This document shows positions 1 to 11,800 of a DNA stretch of 64,000 bases, one piece after another; position 1 is the first letter of the stretch, and the number at the start of each line of letters is the position of its first letter. The notes beneath the pieces are model-generated. The model was not told the origin of the DNA and ran no database searches. It was given only the letters and a program-made list of their open reading frames with translations. Source of the stretch: Cardiocondyla obscurior (taxonomy: Eukaryota > Arthropoda > Insecta > Hymenoptera > Formicidae); NCBI RefSeq assembly GCF_019399895.1, contig NC_091864.1, positions 10,766,001 through 10,830,000 on the forward strand, given 5' to 3'. A program made the translations under genes and the position numbers.

Positions 1-2830
1 TTTAAAAGGGGGGAAAAAAAAGAGGCGAAAAATCGAAACAGAGTGGCGACGTGGTCTTGAAAGAGTCACGGCGAAACCAGAAAGAAATCCCCGCGTGGTA
101 ACTTCACTTCCCGTTCTGGGAATTAGACTTGCGGCGATCTGCTCTAAGCACCGTATAACAATCCCATTTTACGGTACTATAAATCTTTCTCTTCCACTTT
201 ACGGTACAATTTCTGTCTCTTTTTTTTTTTTTCTCTTTGTTTCTCTCTTCTTCTTTCGCGATTTTTCTTCGCGGGCGTGCACGCCGCCATAATTTCACGT
301 CGATAAATGCTGACGTTCGTACGCCACGTTGCGAACGACAGGCTGCGTTCTTCCATTTTGCAAATGCCCCCGAACAATTTCGCGGCCGACAAACGAGAAG
401 GGAAAATGTAGGCGCAAAATTATTATTTTTTTTTTTTACTTATTTCCGGCCGCTTTGGAAATCTCGAGGTGCCAGGTTACGTAACGCACTTCCGCTCGGA
501 AGCAATTGAAACTGATTAAACGCAATGAATCGGGGAATCCCGAGAAGTTCGCACCTTTCTCGAGTGCACCCTGCATTAATCTCGCGACGCGGGATGGTGG
601 AGAGAACAATAAAATCGCGCGTAGGTACTTAATTGTCATGGGCGCCGAGCATTGTAGCGTCAAACCAATTTAGCGGCGCGGTAGACGTTGTAATTAAATC
701 AGCTATTAAATTGCAATGTGTTCCTCGCTCGCGGAGAGCCGATACTCTTCTCCCCCGCATAGATCACGCGGGTAAAAGGCTCGTTATGCAACGACTCACC
801 GGTTCCAGCGGTTTCATTGTCTCTATATGCATCTGCGGTCATAAGAAACGCAGGCAGCGCTTAAGCGAAGAAGCTACGGAGATAATGATGCACGTACGTT
901 CTTCTCTTCCTCTGTCCTCTCGCTATGATCATAATTTCGAACGTTACATTCCGTGGAAGCTGCTATCATCAGATTGACGGTTTTGCAAGAGCGTTTCAAG
1001 AAGCGCATATTAAGTATTTAGTGCATAGTAATCTTCGCGTACGATCAAGCGGCGGACATCTATATGACAATAGGATATGCATTGTTCTTAGGAAAATAAT
1101 GAAAATTGCTAATGTTCAATATTTTTATTTTTTTATTTTTTTTTTAAGTACAATATATACTTCGCCGTTCGCTCTTTTCAGCGTAAAATAGATCCCGAGG
1201 TAAAAAACTTAGATTAATTCTTTGGGTGGGTCCTTTCGAGACTGCATGCGTCGACTCGTGACGTACTGAGCGTAAATTTCGCTTCGCTCGAACGAGATAT
1301 ACAGTTTTATTCGCAGATACGGTTACGCTTCAATTTTACGACCGGAATCGCTCTTAGCGCGTGTGTATTTACGCGCGGTGAATCTTTTTCCTATCAACGG
1401 GCATTCCCAATCGGACCACGTCGAGCACCTCAACGGGGGTACAATATAACGTTGATGCGCCAGACGTTAATTGCATCGCGAGGTAGTGATTAATCAAAGC
1501 TACCTCGGCTGGATAACCGATAGTTACCCGGCGGGGCAAGTTTTCATAAAAGGAAATCTGGTCTTAAACGCGCGTTTAAGCGGCCGTGGAAAAAGTACAC
1601 GAGCGTGATGCAACGCCGGGATCAAGTTTGAACACACGCGCTCACGCACACGCAGCTTGCCCGTCTTCGGATTGTTGTCTCCCGGTGACGCTGCTAATCG
1701 TTCGCTTTTTGCCTCGACTGCGGCGAAAGGGCTGCTCCTGTAAACCGCTCCTGTTTCGCAGATGTGTCACGTCCCGACAGCTCTCACTTTGCTCTCCCAG
1801 CGTCGCTGAAAGCGTAAATAGGGCCCTTTCAGTAGCGAACGCGAGGATGTGTAACTTAATCCGCAAACAAAGTCGCGCCGCAGCCGCAACCGGACCGTAG
1901 AAGTGCGATATGTAATTAACTGTAAACTCGTTGAAAACTTATCGAGTGACCGAAAGCATTTCGCGTTCCCCATAGCACTGCATCGCGATCGACTTGACCC
2001 GCTCGTACGAACAGAATTTTCGCACAAGCCACTGAAACGTCGACGCTAACTTTTTATTCCTTAAAGAAATTATTTATTTTATTTTTGAAAAGTATTAAAT
2101 TGAATTTTAACTGATAACTGATTGAGTCTAATACTACATCCGACAATCGCCATTGTTGACCGAGCCGACCGTTGCCGATAGCGTCGCCGTTTGCATCGAG
2201 ACTCGCTACGAGATAGCACGTATCTGCATGTAAAGAATATCATACGTGACACACCGGAACCAATAACAGTTGATACATTATCATAATAAAATAAAAAAGG
2301 AAACAGTGTTCACGAAATTTTTTTTAATTATTAAAAAAAAAAATCTTTTTAATCGTAATTGTGAAATTGTTCTGCAAGTATCATTTTAACTGTAAAAAAT
2401 TTTTTTCACAAACTTGATTAATTTTATTAATAAAATTCGAGTCGTAAATTTTAATCTAAAGCGTTTTAAGCGTGCGAATTAAAGCTTGAGATTAATGCTT
2501 AATCTCAGATCGCTGATAAATCGATATAAAGCGACATTTCCGGCAAAGAAATGCGAAATTGTCGGTTTGATTATCGAATTGAGATTGTAATGGTGAAGGG
2601 AGGGTCGTAAAGATTTAGATATCCTCCGGTTACACGTGCGGCTGGCCCGCTCCCTTGGCCTGAGAAGGTAGAACATGTCTGTGCACGTTTTCTCCGCGCG
2701 CGTCTCGTGAACAAAGCTCTCCGCGCGCTATTCCGCCGTTGTTAATCGTATGAATCCGCTCCGCGAGTCTCGCTCAGTTCGGTCATGACCATCGGGGGAG
2801 CAACTTACTGGACTGGTCAACCCATGCACC
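1..2830. other. Upstream non-coding region
   Basis: No convincing coding exon is seen on either strand. Open frames here are short, overlap on both strands and have no family-like content. The region is CpG-rich with AT-rich patches near 2040-2480 and short T or A runs, for example around 220 and 430. The last few hundred bases probably hold the 5' UTR and promoter of the RapGAP gene whose first coding exon starts at 2831. A neighbouring gene's distal sequence could lie further left, but nothing in the sequence shows it. Confidence 0.5.
2774..2779 (+). promoter_or_regulatory. Possible initiator element upstream of the SIPA1L first exon
   Basis: TCAGTT matches the insect initiator consensus TCAKTY and lies 52-57 bases before the ATG at 2831. 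No TATA box or well-placed downstream promoter element is visible. A six-base match is common by chance, so this is only a candidate start site. Confidence 0.2.
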
Positions 2831-5800
2831 ATGTCGAAAAAGATAATTCGCGGACTTATGCACGCGATAACGTACCTGACGCCGTCGCCGAAGAAGCGGG
2901 AGAAATATAAGCACGATGATGAAGACGAGAAAGTGAATTCACGGCGAAATGACGCGACGATCGCGGATGCCGAACTTCGATCTGCAAAAGAGACCGAGGT
3001 ATGATCAAGAATGCTTAAAAAAAAAGATTTTTTACTTTCTACGTAAAGCCGCATTCTTTATTCGACTTAAAAATTTCTCTTTTTTTTTTAATTTAGTAAC
3101 AGATAATTTCTGGAAATAGTTTTCTCCTTTTCCCCGCGTTTCAGGCAAACGTTTAAGTATTGAATAATTAAATCCCTTCGGAGAAACTCAAAGGGGGGGA
3201 CCATATATCGATAGCCTATCGGCTGCACTATGCACTCAAGGTCCGCCGCGCGATGCGACGTGATCCACAGATGACTCACTGTCGGCAGACCCGAGAGAAG
3301 AGAGGGAGAAAGAGAGAGAAATTCCACACACGCGGGTGCTCTCCTCGCTCCTCTCCCTACGATGCGGAACCGACGACGCCGACGGTCCTCGCATTCCCGT
3401 CCGATTGTCCTGAATTGAGAGGGTACATTCCAGAAACCTTACCGAACCGCATGCCGGAACGCGGCAACTATCGGATTCAGAACGGACGCGGCGGTCCGAC
3501 ATTTGACTTGCAAATGAAATTTTCAACAGTGTGAGCTTCGCGCAAATTTTTTTTTTTCCCCCTTTTTTTACTTTATCATCGTCCTCCCGTAATCGGACAA
3601 ACGACATGCGTGATGACTGTCGACAGCCGCGCAATAGCTTGTGAACCCCGTCGGTCGCGATTTTAATTGTCGCGAATTTTCGACAAATCCCCAGTGCGCA
3701 TGTTTTCACGCATTCGCAAACGACTTTATCGCTCGGCACGATTTGTGGCGAATCAACGCGTCGGAAATTTGCGTTTAGCGAAATCGGTCGTTGATGAATT
3801 TCGCAGGTCTTTCAAAAAATAATTTACGAAATAGATACCGGCTGTAAAGCTCCGGCACTCGGAAGTCGAGCTCGATCTCGAGACACCTGTAGCGAGCCTT
3901 AATACAATCTGGTATACCTACCGTAATATCTCGTCCGATTCGTAGCGGCTTGCAAGATATCCCATCGCGAGACCGTGAAATATCCGTCGTACGTCGGCAG
4001 TAAAGTATCGCGATGTATCACGGCAGAAATAATAAATGGCTCCCGAATGTCGCAGCCGAGCTGCGGTTTAATTCAATCCCGCGGCTAACTCTGGCGGATG
4101 TAATTGTGCAAAAGTTTCAACACGCTTCCGCGATCAAATCGAAAATAATGAAATAATAAAACGGTTAAATTATAATTTATGTAACGAATATCTTATCTTC
4201 GAAGACGTTTCTTCCATTTTTTACTAATTAATTAATTAATTTTTTTTCTTTTAATTCAATTCTGTTCGAATACTTATATGTGCGCTTTAGCTAATTTCTT
4301 GCGAGATTTATTTACTTCGCGTAGATCTCTCTTTGATATTCATGTAAGGGTCATTGGCCACGCGGAAAGAATCTTTCCCGCGCACTCTAACAAGAAAATT
4401 TTACATGTGTCCGCGAACCGGGTAGAAAAAGGGTTGAGGTGCTGATGCTCTGCGTGATGTAACTGCGGGAGTGACTGCCCTTGGTGCTTTTTCTTTTTTT
4501 TTTTTTTTTTTTCCACGAGGCACGATGATCTCGATTACATTTGGCCCGATGAACCTTCTCCTCCTCCTTCTCTCGGCAACTGCTGCTTCTGCGTTTCTCT
4601 CTTCTCTTATTGCTCATCGTCGTCGAAACCGAGCCGGTGATTGATGGTCTTGGGCTCGTTGCATATGCACGGTCGCTCGATACGTCGATATACCGTTAGC
4701 TTATCGTTCGCATTGTCGGATTAAAGCGTGCGAACGGCCTGCGATTTGTTACCTCAGCAAGTGCAAGCATAGTTTCGCTCAGCTCTTTCTTAGAACTCTC
4801 TTAGAATAATTTTCGCGCGAATGATTCTCACCGGTGATCGCAGCGGTATACAGTTTCTCCTTCTCGAATGTCTTTATCACGAGATAGATATACATTTTTT
4901 ACATACCCATAACATACTTTACATAATTGTTTAAGTCATTTAAGAAAAAAAAAGAGAAAAAAAGAAAAAGAAAAGATCTACAGTTTCTATGGAAAGTATT
5001 AAGGCGTGCCGGATAAGGAATCGATTCCCATTGCTTCTTAATGAAGGGCTTATTTGCACTCCGGATCCGGCGCGCATTCCGGATTTAACGTAAAGCGAAA
5101 GAGGACGTCCCGCGAGATCGTTCGAGAGGCCGCAAAATGCCTCGGCGCGGCCAGGGCCGTTTTTCTGCATCCCGCCGCGGGATCGTCACGCCGCGGCTGC
5201 TGGAAAACAAGCGGCTTAGCTTCGCCCATTACGGAGCGTAATGCTGTCGGTGACCAATAAGTCGAGCGTCCCGCGATGGGACCGACGGGTTCGTCGTCCT
5301 AGATCCCTTTTTCCTTCTGCGCGGCCCCCGACGATTCGCGACCGCTTCGTGGAAGCGAACTGTTCGAAGGCGGCGCGTCCGCATCTGTCACTGAATTAAT
5401 TGACGCGCGCGAGTTAATCCAATGAGTCGTCCTCATTAACTCGCGAGCGTTCGCGCTCGTCGTGCAAATATTGGCACTCTCGCGTTTGACTAGCGTTATA
5501 CGCGATATTTCGAATACAATGAGCGCCAGCCGCGCGGGAACGATTAACAATCACGTTACGGCTAAAGGAAATTAGATACGGCTAATTACTCGGCTAATTA
5601 TGCGCTTTGTGCTAGTCGGGCCTGCACAGGTAATGGCGATTAATTCGCAACTTAACGTGCGCGCCGATGCCGGTAGGCGTCGCGTTATTAACCTAATTTA
5701 TTCGCGTAACTGTACATATATTAGATAAATACGGTATTCGCCGTTGAGGCTTTGATGAAATAATCCCCAGGCGTAAGTAACACAGCGGCCCAGCCGTTCC

Positions 5801-8800
5801 TCCGTCAGATAATCTCGTCCGGGCGTACGCTCTCGCGACTCGCTCGCTTTGCGTTCCGCTGCGAGATATTAAATTCACCTTGTAGCGAAGGGCAGAAGGG
5901 CCCGCAAGATAGCGCCGCGCGCTCGCAATTAATTGTCTTTTCTCACGTGTCAGAATGATATACCGGACTCATCGTTCGGAGATCGCTACTCCGAAATGCA
6001 CTTTGCTGATAAACGCATTCGTCATTACGCGCGCGACCTTTTGTTGCCTTCGATGATGATCATTACTGGCCGCGGTTCTCTCTTTTTCTCGCGGGAGGAG
6101 GACCGTGTGTGACGCGCCGTTGATTTTACTGGACATTGTGCAGAATATTAGAAGCATTCATTGTTTTATCTCATTACTGTTCCTCGCGTGTGTTTAAAAG
6201 TTCTACAAATAATTCACTTAAATAATATAACCATATTCGAAGAATGAATGATCGTTCTTTGAACTTTATCCGTTCCACTCCTCGCCTCGCACTTTTCTGT
6301 CATATGATACATGAATGAATTTTTTAAGCCCGGCGCAATCTTAGGCTCACGCGCAAAAGATTGCGGGAATGCGATTGCCGCGGCAGGGATTTGCGAAACT
6401 GCCGACTTCGCGTCCGTTTCGTTGTCACGGCGCGAATACCACGTTCTTTGTCTCCTTCGGTTGTCGACGGGATTGTCTACGCTTGATCCCTCGTTCTCCC
6501 TCAGCTTGGCGATAGATCGCGCGTGCACGCACGCGAAGGTGCGTCCGTGGGACGGGCGCGTAATTAGTCAGTATGCGAAACGCGTCCTTGAATTCACGCA
6601 CGCATAAAAAACACGTGCGCGCGGTACCTGCGTCGCATCGACTTTTAGAGCCGCGGTCCCTCTCTGCAACACTGACTTCCGGTTCCTCTGCATCGAGTGG
6701 ACTACGTATTATCAAAAATTCCACAAACGTATTCCGCGACGTGGAATGCCAAGGGGCGAGGTATCGCGAGCGCAGCGAAAGGCGTTACACTTGCCGATAT
6801 CGAGTTCGCAGGTCTGGAGGCTCGCTAATGAATACGAACGGGCGATAATCATGTGCGGCCTGTTCGCACAATCCCGTATGTATCCCGCGAAAGTAATGGG
6901 GGGCAAATTATAGGATCCAGAGGAGAAATCCCGGGGTCCGAAAGGCATATTGTCGACGCGCCCGTATATACGCACGCGATATACACACGTTCCGCTTCCT
7001 CCGCCGCGGCGCGTATTTACAGGCGCAACGTGTAATTCCGCTTTGCTTGCTTCGCGTCTGCACAATGGGGGAATTACAATTTTTAATTGGACGAATTTGA
7101 ATCGCATTACGCCAATTAATCCGCCGGCCGGACGCGAGCCGCTTCGATGCGCTCTCGCGCCGGGAAGATTGCTGGGCACCGCGAGTTACATTGCGAGTTA
7201 CATCGCGACCACGGGCGCGGTGAAAAAGGTATAAATCGAGGAAGCGGAGTGCAAGCGATTCCGCAATCAGCCGGCGTTTGCCATTATAACATCGCAATTT
7301 GTTGTCGCATGTTTTATGCATGAATTAGAATTTTCATGTATCTCTTAACGCCATTATCAGATAAGTATCGTTCGCCGCTCACATGTAATTTAATATGTAT
7401 GCGTTGCTCCGAGTGCGTTGCTGGATGCACTCGCGCCTTTCATAAATTACAATACACCATTACGATATTTCAAACAATTAAGTAAATTGCAATCTTGAGA
7501 AAAACAGAGGCTCAATCTCACGGCCGATAAGAGATCGCGACACGTCGTGTCGCAGCAAAGCCGACTCCTTATTAGTCAAATGGTTAGGCGTAAGAAATAA
7601 TTATTTAATTAATCGCTTCGTCCGAAGCACCACTCGTTACTTCGCCCCGCCGAGGAGAGTTCGGTGAACTTAATAAAAAAAAAAAAAAAAAAAAAAAAAA
7701 TTAGTGACTCTCACTGGCAAATCCGACCGCGTTGTTCGACGATTACATTACAGGTCGAAGTAAATTTGCCATGAGTGCCGCAGTTATAAATCGCGCTTTG
7801 TTGACGTCAATTGTGCGTCGCGTAATCTTCTCGCGATAATCTACGTTCGCCGACGGGAAGTTCAGCTCGCGCGCGCGTTACATTATTCTCTTCAGGAAAC
7901 AATTAGCGTCCATTCTCGTTCTCATGCACGATAATCCCGGTCGCGAGTTCCTCGTCGCGATAACACGAATGTTTCTTACTATCGTCCCGGCCGCGCTTCC
8001 TCCGTCGAGATTTTCACGCTCGAGGACTCGCGCGAAAAAACACGAGGCTCTGCTCGTTTTCGCCGGCCGATATAGGAAAGGAAAGGAGGGAACTTTTCCC
8101 CCGAGCACATCCAGAACGTTAATGGTTATTACGTTGACGGGGAGGAACGCGCGCGACGTTACCGCCGGTAAAAACTGGCCGCGAAATTGAGTTCGCCGCG
8201 CTAGGAATTTCTTTCCCGCCAGAAACTCGCCGGGAATACCATGCTGCCACCGTCACGCTTAATCTTTCTGTAATACGCGTCAAATTTTGGCTGTCACGCT
8301 GGATACATGCCACTCAGGAGCAGGTGATTGCATCGCGAAAATAACCCAACGGCTAAAGAGTTGCCGTACGGTGGAATTACGGTATTTCCGGCGTCCTAAA
8401 TGCGGCGACGTGCCTCTGCCGTGCTCGTCCCGATAAGGAGTAATTAAAAAAAAAAATAATGACGTTTTCGATGCGCATAAGGAGACGCGAGCGCAATCAG
8501 CGGGCGGAAACCAACGGAAAAACGTTTTCCACGGCAACGGAGGCATTATGAGCGAGCAGTGTTAGTTTCGCGAGAGCGGTGGCTCGCGAAAGCAATATTC
8601 CATGCTTCGTGTCTTTATGCGGATTGTGCGTTCACGCTCGAGATACCTCGGGGGAAAAATGCGAGAGGCTTTTCTCACCACGATGGAAACTCGCGTAATT
8701 GTGAAAAGTCCTATTTCTCTGGCCTGTTTTACCGTTTTTACCTTACCCTAATAAGCTTACTGGCATAGCACATACATTATACATATATTATTATTGAATG

Positions 8801-11800
8801 CTTCGGAAACACGAGGCTGAATGTAAAAATTAAAATCTTTTTCCTCGATTTCTTCTCTCTCCGTGTGGAAAAAAAAAAAATCTTAAAGCGTTCCGACAAT
8901 TATTTTATAGCACTTTGTTCTCGAATAAAACTTTCTACGTTTCCTCGGAAAAGGTTTCAGGTCGTTCAAACCTGAAGATATATCGGCTTTAATTAATTTA
9001 CTTTACTAATCTCTTAAGAGTCGTTCGCTTTCCTTTCGAAAGAAGTTGAGATTTAATATCAGGAAAATTCTGTTTGCCGGCTTGTAGAAACTTGTCATGC
9101 GGCAGCGATAACTCGCGGCGGCTAATAAAAGTCGCCGTGTTATCACACGTGTGCGCGCGATGGTGACGTCGTAAAAGAGCCGGATACATCATGCGGAACA
9201 TCATACGGCGCGTTTTTATCTCGCGCGGTCCCGTGAAAAATTCGCCGTGCTTTCCACCGGTGCTCCACCCTACTCGTCTAATCTTTCCCGTCGCCTCGAA
9301 AACTTGCCCGTCGCATTAATTACACGAAAGCCAAGGACAGCGGCGAGCGTGGTCAGCGCGGGTTTTGCGCGGCTTACTTTTGCGACTCTTGCGGTGACAT
9401 CGGAGAAAAGTCGCGTCGCGTCGCTGCAGAAAAAGCAATTCTTCAGAGCGCGAATTAATACAGGGTCTCGTAAGAAGAATATCGACTGAAATTCCATACT
9501 TCTTTTCCGGCAGACTGAAAACAATAATTTTTTTTTTTTTTTTTTTTTAACAACCGCTTTGCGAATTGGCATCATCCAAACGATCGTTTTGAGTCGACAA
9601 ACGGGCCTCGATCGCTCGCCGACTGATCGGCAAAAAAAAAAAAAAATGCCGACGTATCCGTAATTTGACGTTCATGTCTAAGAATTATGGAAGAATGCAA
9701 CGCACGAGTGCTTCGGGGAAGATGGACATTCCGATCACTCGTAGATCGCGCCGAGAATGCGCGTGCATTTACATAACTAGTTCGGCAGTGCGTATAACCG
9801 TGCATGTACACACGCAGGGCGTTTAAGAAATTGTGGGATAACTGGTGCGCTCTGTGTTATCGAGAAATGCGTGCGAAAGAACATACGCGGCGCCACGCCG
9901 TTTTCTTCATCGCGATTACTTCAACGAGCGCGCACCCACCGACGATTGCGCTTCCCATCGCACGGCGCGAGAGACCCGTACCGCGAATTAATTAATTAAT
10001 TAGCGACGAGCGCGAAAGAGAGGCGTTCGAAAGGCTCGTCTAAAAAAAAAATATTAAGCAATACTTAACGATGCACTCCCTGTCGAAATATCTCGCTCGT
10101 TTACTCGTATGCATGGGAGACGCGATACGGCGCGATCCCATGTCAACCTGTTCCGCGAACGAGAAATAAGACCTCCGCTCTCGGTAACTTTCCGGCGACG
10201 TGGCAATCGATAAAATTTCACCGTCGTGGAGAAGGGCTTTTGATATATTTACTCGAAAGTATTTACTCTAAAAAAGATAAGAGCTTCGTCGGCGCAAAAT
10301 CGTGTATATCGTTCGCCTTATCGCGTGGCGCGGATTATCGTTTGCCAGCATACATATCTCTGGCGGTTGCAGGTAGTAATCCCTCTCCGTTCGGAACAGC
10401 TCTCGCGTCTCGCAGTTTCGTTTTTCAGAGCGACGTGCATAAATATGTCGGAACCGATAATTTTAGACCGGTCCCCCTTCGGCTTCCCGGGTATGTAGGT
10501 ACTGAAATGACAGTGAGCCTCGGTTCTGGTCGGCGGCACATAGCGCACACTGGGCGCGGACCATCCGTGAAACCTATCGAAGCGGACATCCGATTCGAGG
10601 TAGAAAGAGTCGGATACACCTGCAGGCCCGCGTACCTGCGATGATGCGAGAACAACACGGTCGCACGCATCGCGCACGCACTCTTCCTCGCGGTTGCACG
10701 CGTCGCGAGCATTCCCACAGCGCGGAAAAGTCGTCGCGCAAGGTACGGCTCCTCCGACGACACGCTCGCTGATCGCCGGTGAAGGAATTCGATACACCGG
10801 GGTGTGTTGCCGGAGAAAGATCTCTCCCAGGTAAACCAAGCGTAAGAAATTCCACCGCGGCGGCCGCGGGTGGAACGGATTGCGGCTTTCGTGATTGCCC
10901 TCGTCATTTTCCCCCCCGCAGTTTGCTGAATTTTCGCCAATAAATGCCTTTGCAGCTTAAAAGAAACAAACAAAACTTTAAAAGAAGAAATATTGCATTA
11001 AAAATCATTATCCAAACCGGTCGATGAAAGAAATAGAACCGTTTTGAATATTTTATTTTTAAATTGTTTCTTAAACATAGGTATATATCTCTAGGTCAAT
11101 GCTTATCGGGAAAAAAAAAAAAAATTGAAACTTGTCATACTTTAAGTCGAATCATGACTTCCGTGATGCGCCAGCCGGCCGCAATCGCGATCGTTTCGTT
11201 GCCTCGCGTGCTTTACGTGGTTTACGAGTCAAATATAAGCGTGCGCGAGTCTCCTCGGATTTCAGGCTTCCTTTTACGCACCGGAGCCTGTTCTGATCGC
11301 CGCGAGCACTCGTCGCCGTCATAATCAGCCGCGGGGGCCACCCGCCCGCGCCACGTTCGTATGATGACCGGTTATCGAGGCATCGAGAGCTTCTTGGTAG
11401 TTCGAAGGTGGTCCCCTTATCTCCCGGAGTGGCCGTGGAACGTGTAACGTCGGCTGTCGTTCTCTCTCCTGCCGGCACCGATCGTGACTTTGTCGGCGCG
11501 TCCTCCCCGCGCGAGGATCACGTCCACGCGGACGAAGCGCACGAGATGCGCGCGGATGCATTAATCGGCGCGCTCGCGGTGTCGGTTAGCGACGTACAAA
11601 AAGGGTCATCGCAAATAAACCGCTTCACTTTACGATCTCGTTATTTTGTAACGGGGAAGCCACGGCGGTTCCGAGAAAAAGAGATGCACGTTGCTCGTCG
11701 TCGCTCGAATAATCGCTTTATTATTTCCCAAAGAACGGGGTGTCGATTAGCGTAAATCGCGTCGCGTCTGTGTTAATTGTCCTGGCGCCTTTTGTCTCGC

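Noticed and set aside
1480..1486. GAGGTAG as a let-7 gene or site
   Set aside because: It is a 7-mer match expected by chance several times in 64 kb, without a hairpin or a 3' UTR context.
3206..3213. Perfect DRE (TATCGATA) as a promoter element
   Set aside because: It is a single isolated 8-mer inside SIPA1L intron 1, part of a small palindrome, with no promoter evidence around it.
10240..10973. Open frames of 134, 173 and 182 codons as separate genes
   Set aside because: They overlap on both strands, show no domain or codon pattern like the real exons, and sit in GC-rich intronic DNA. Kept only as a low-interest finding.
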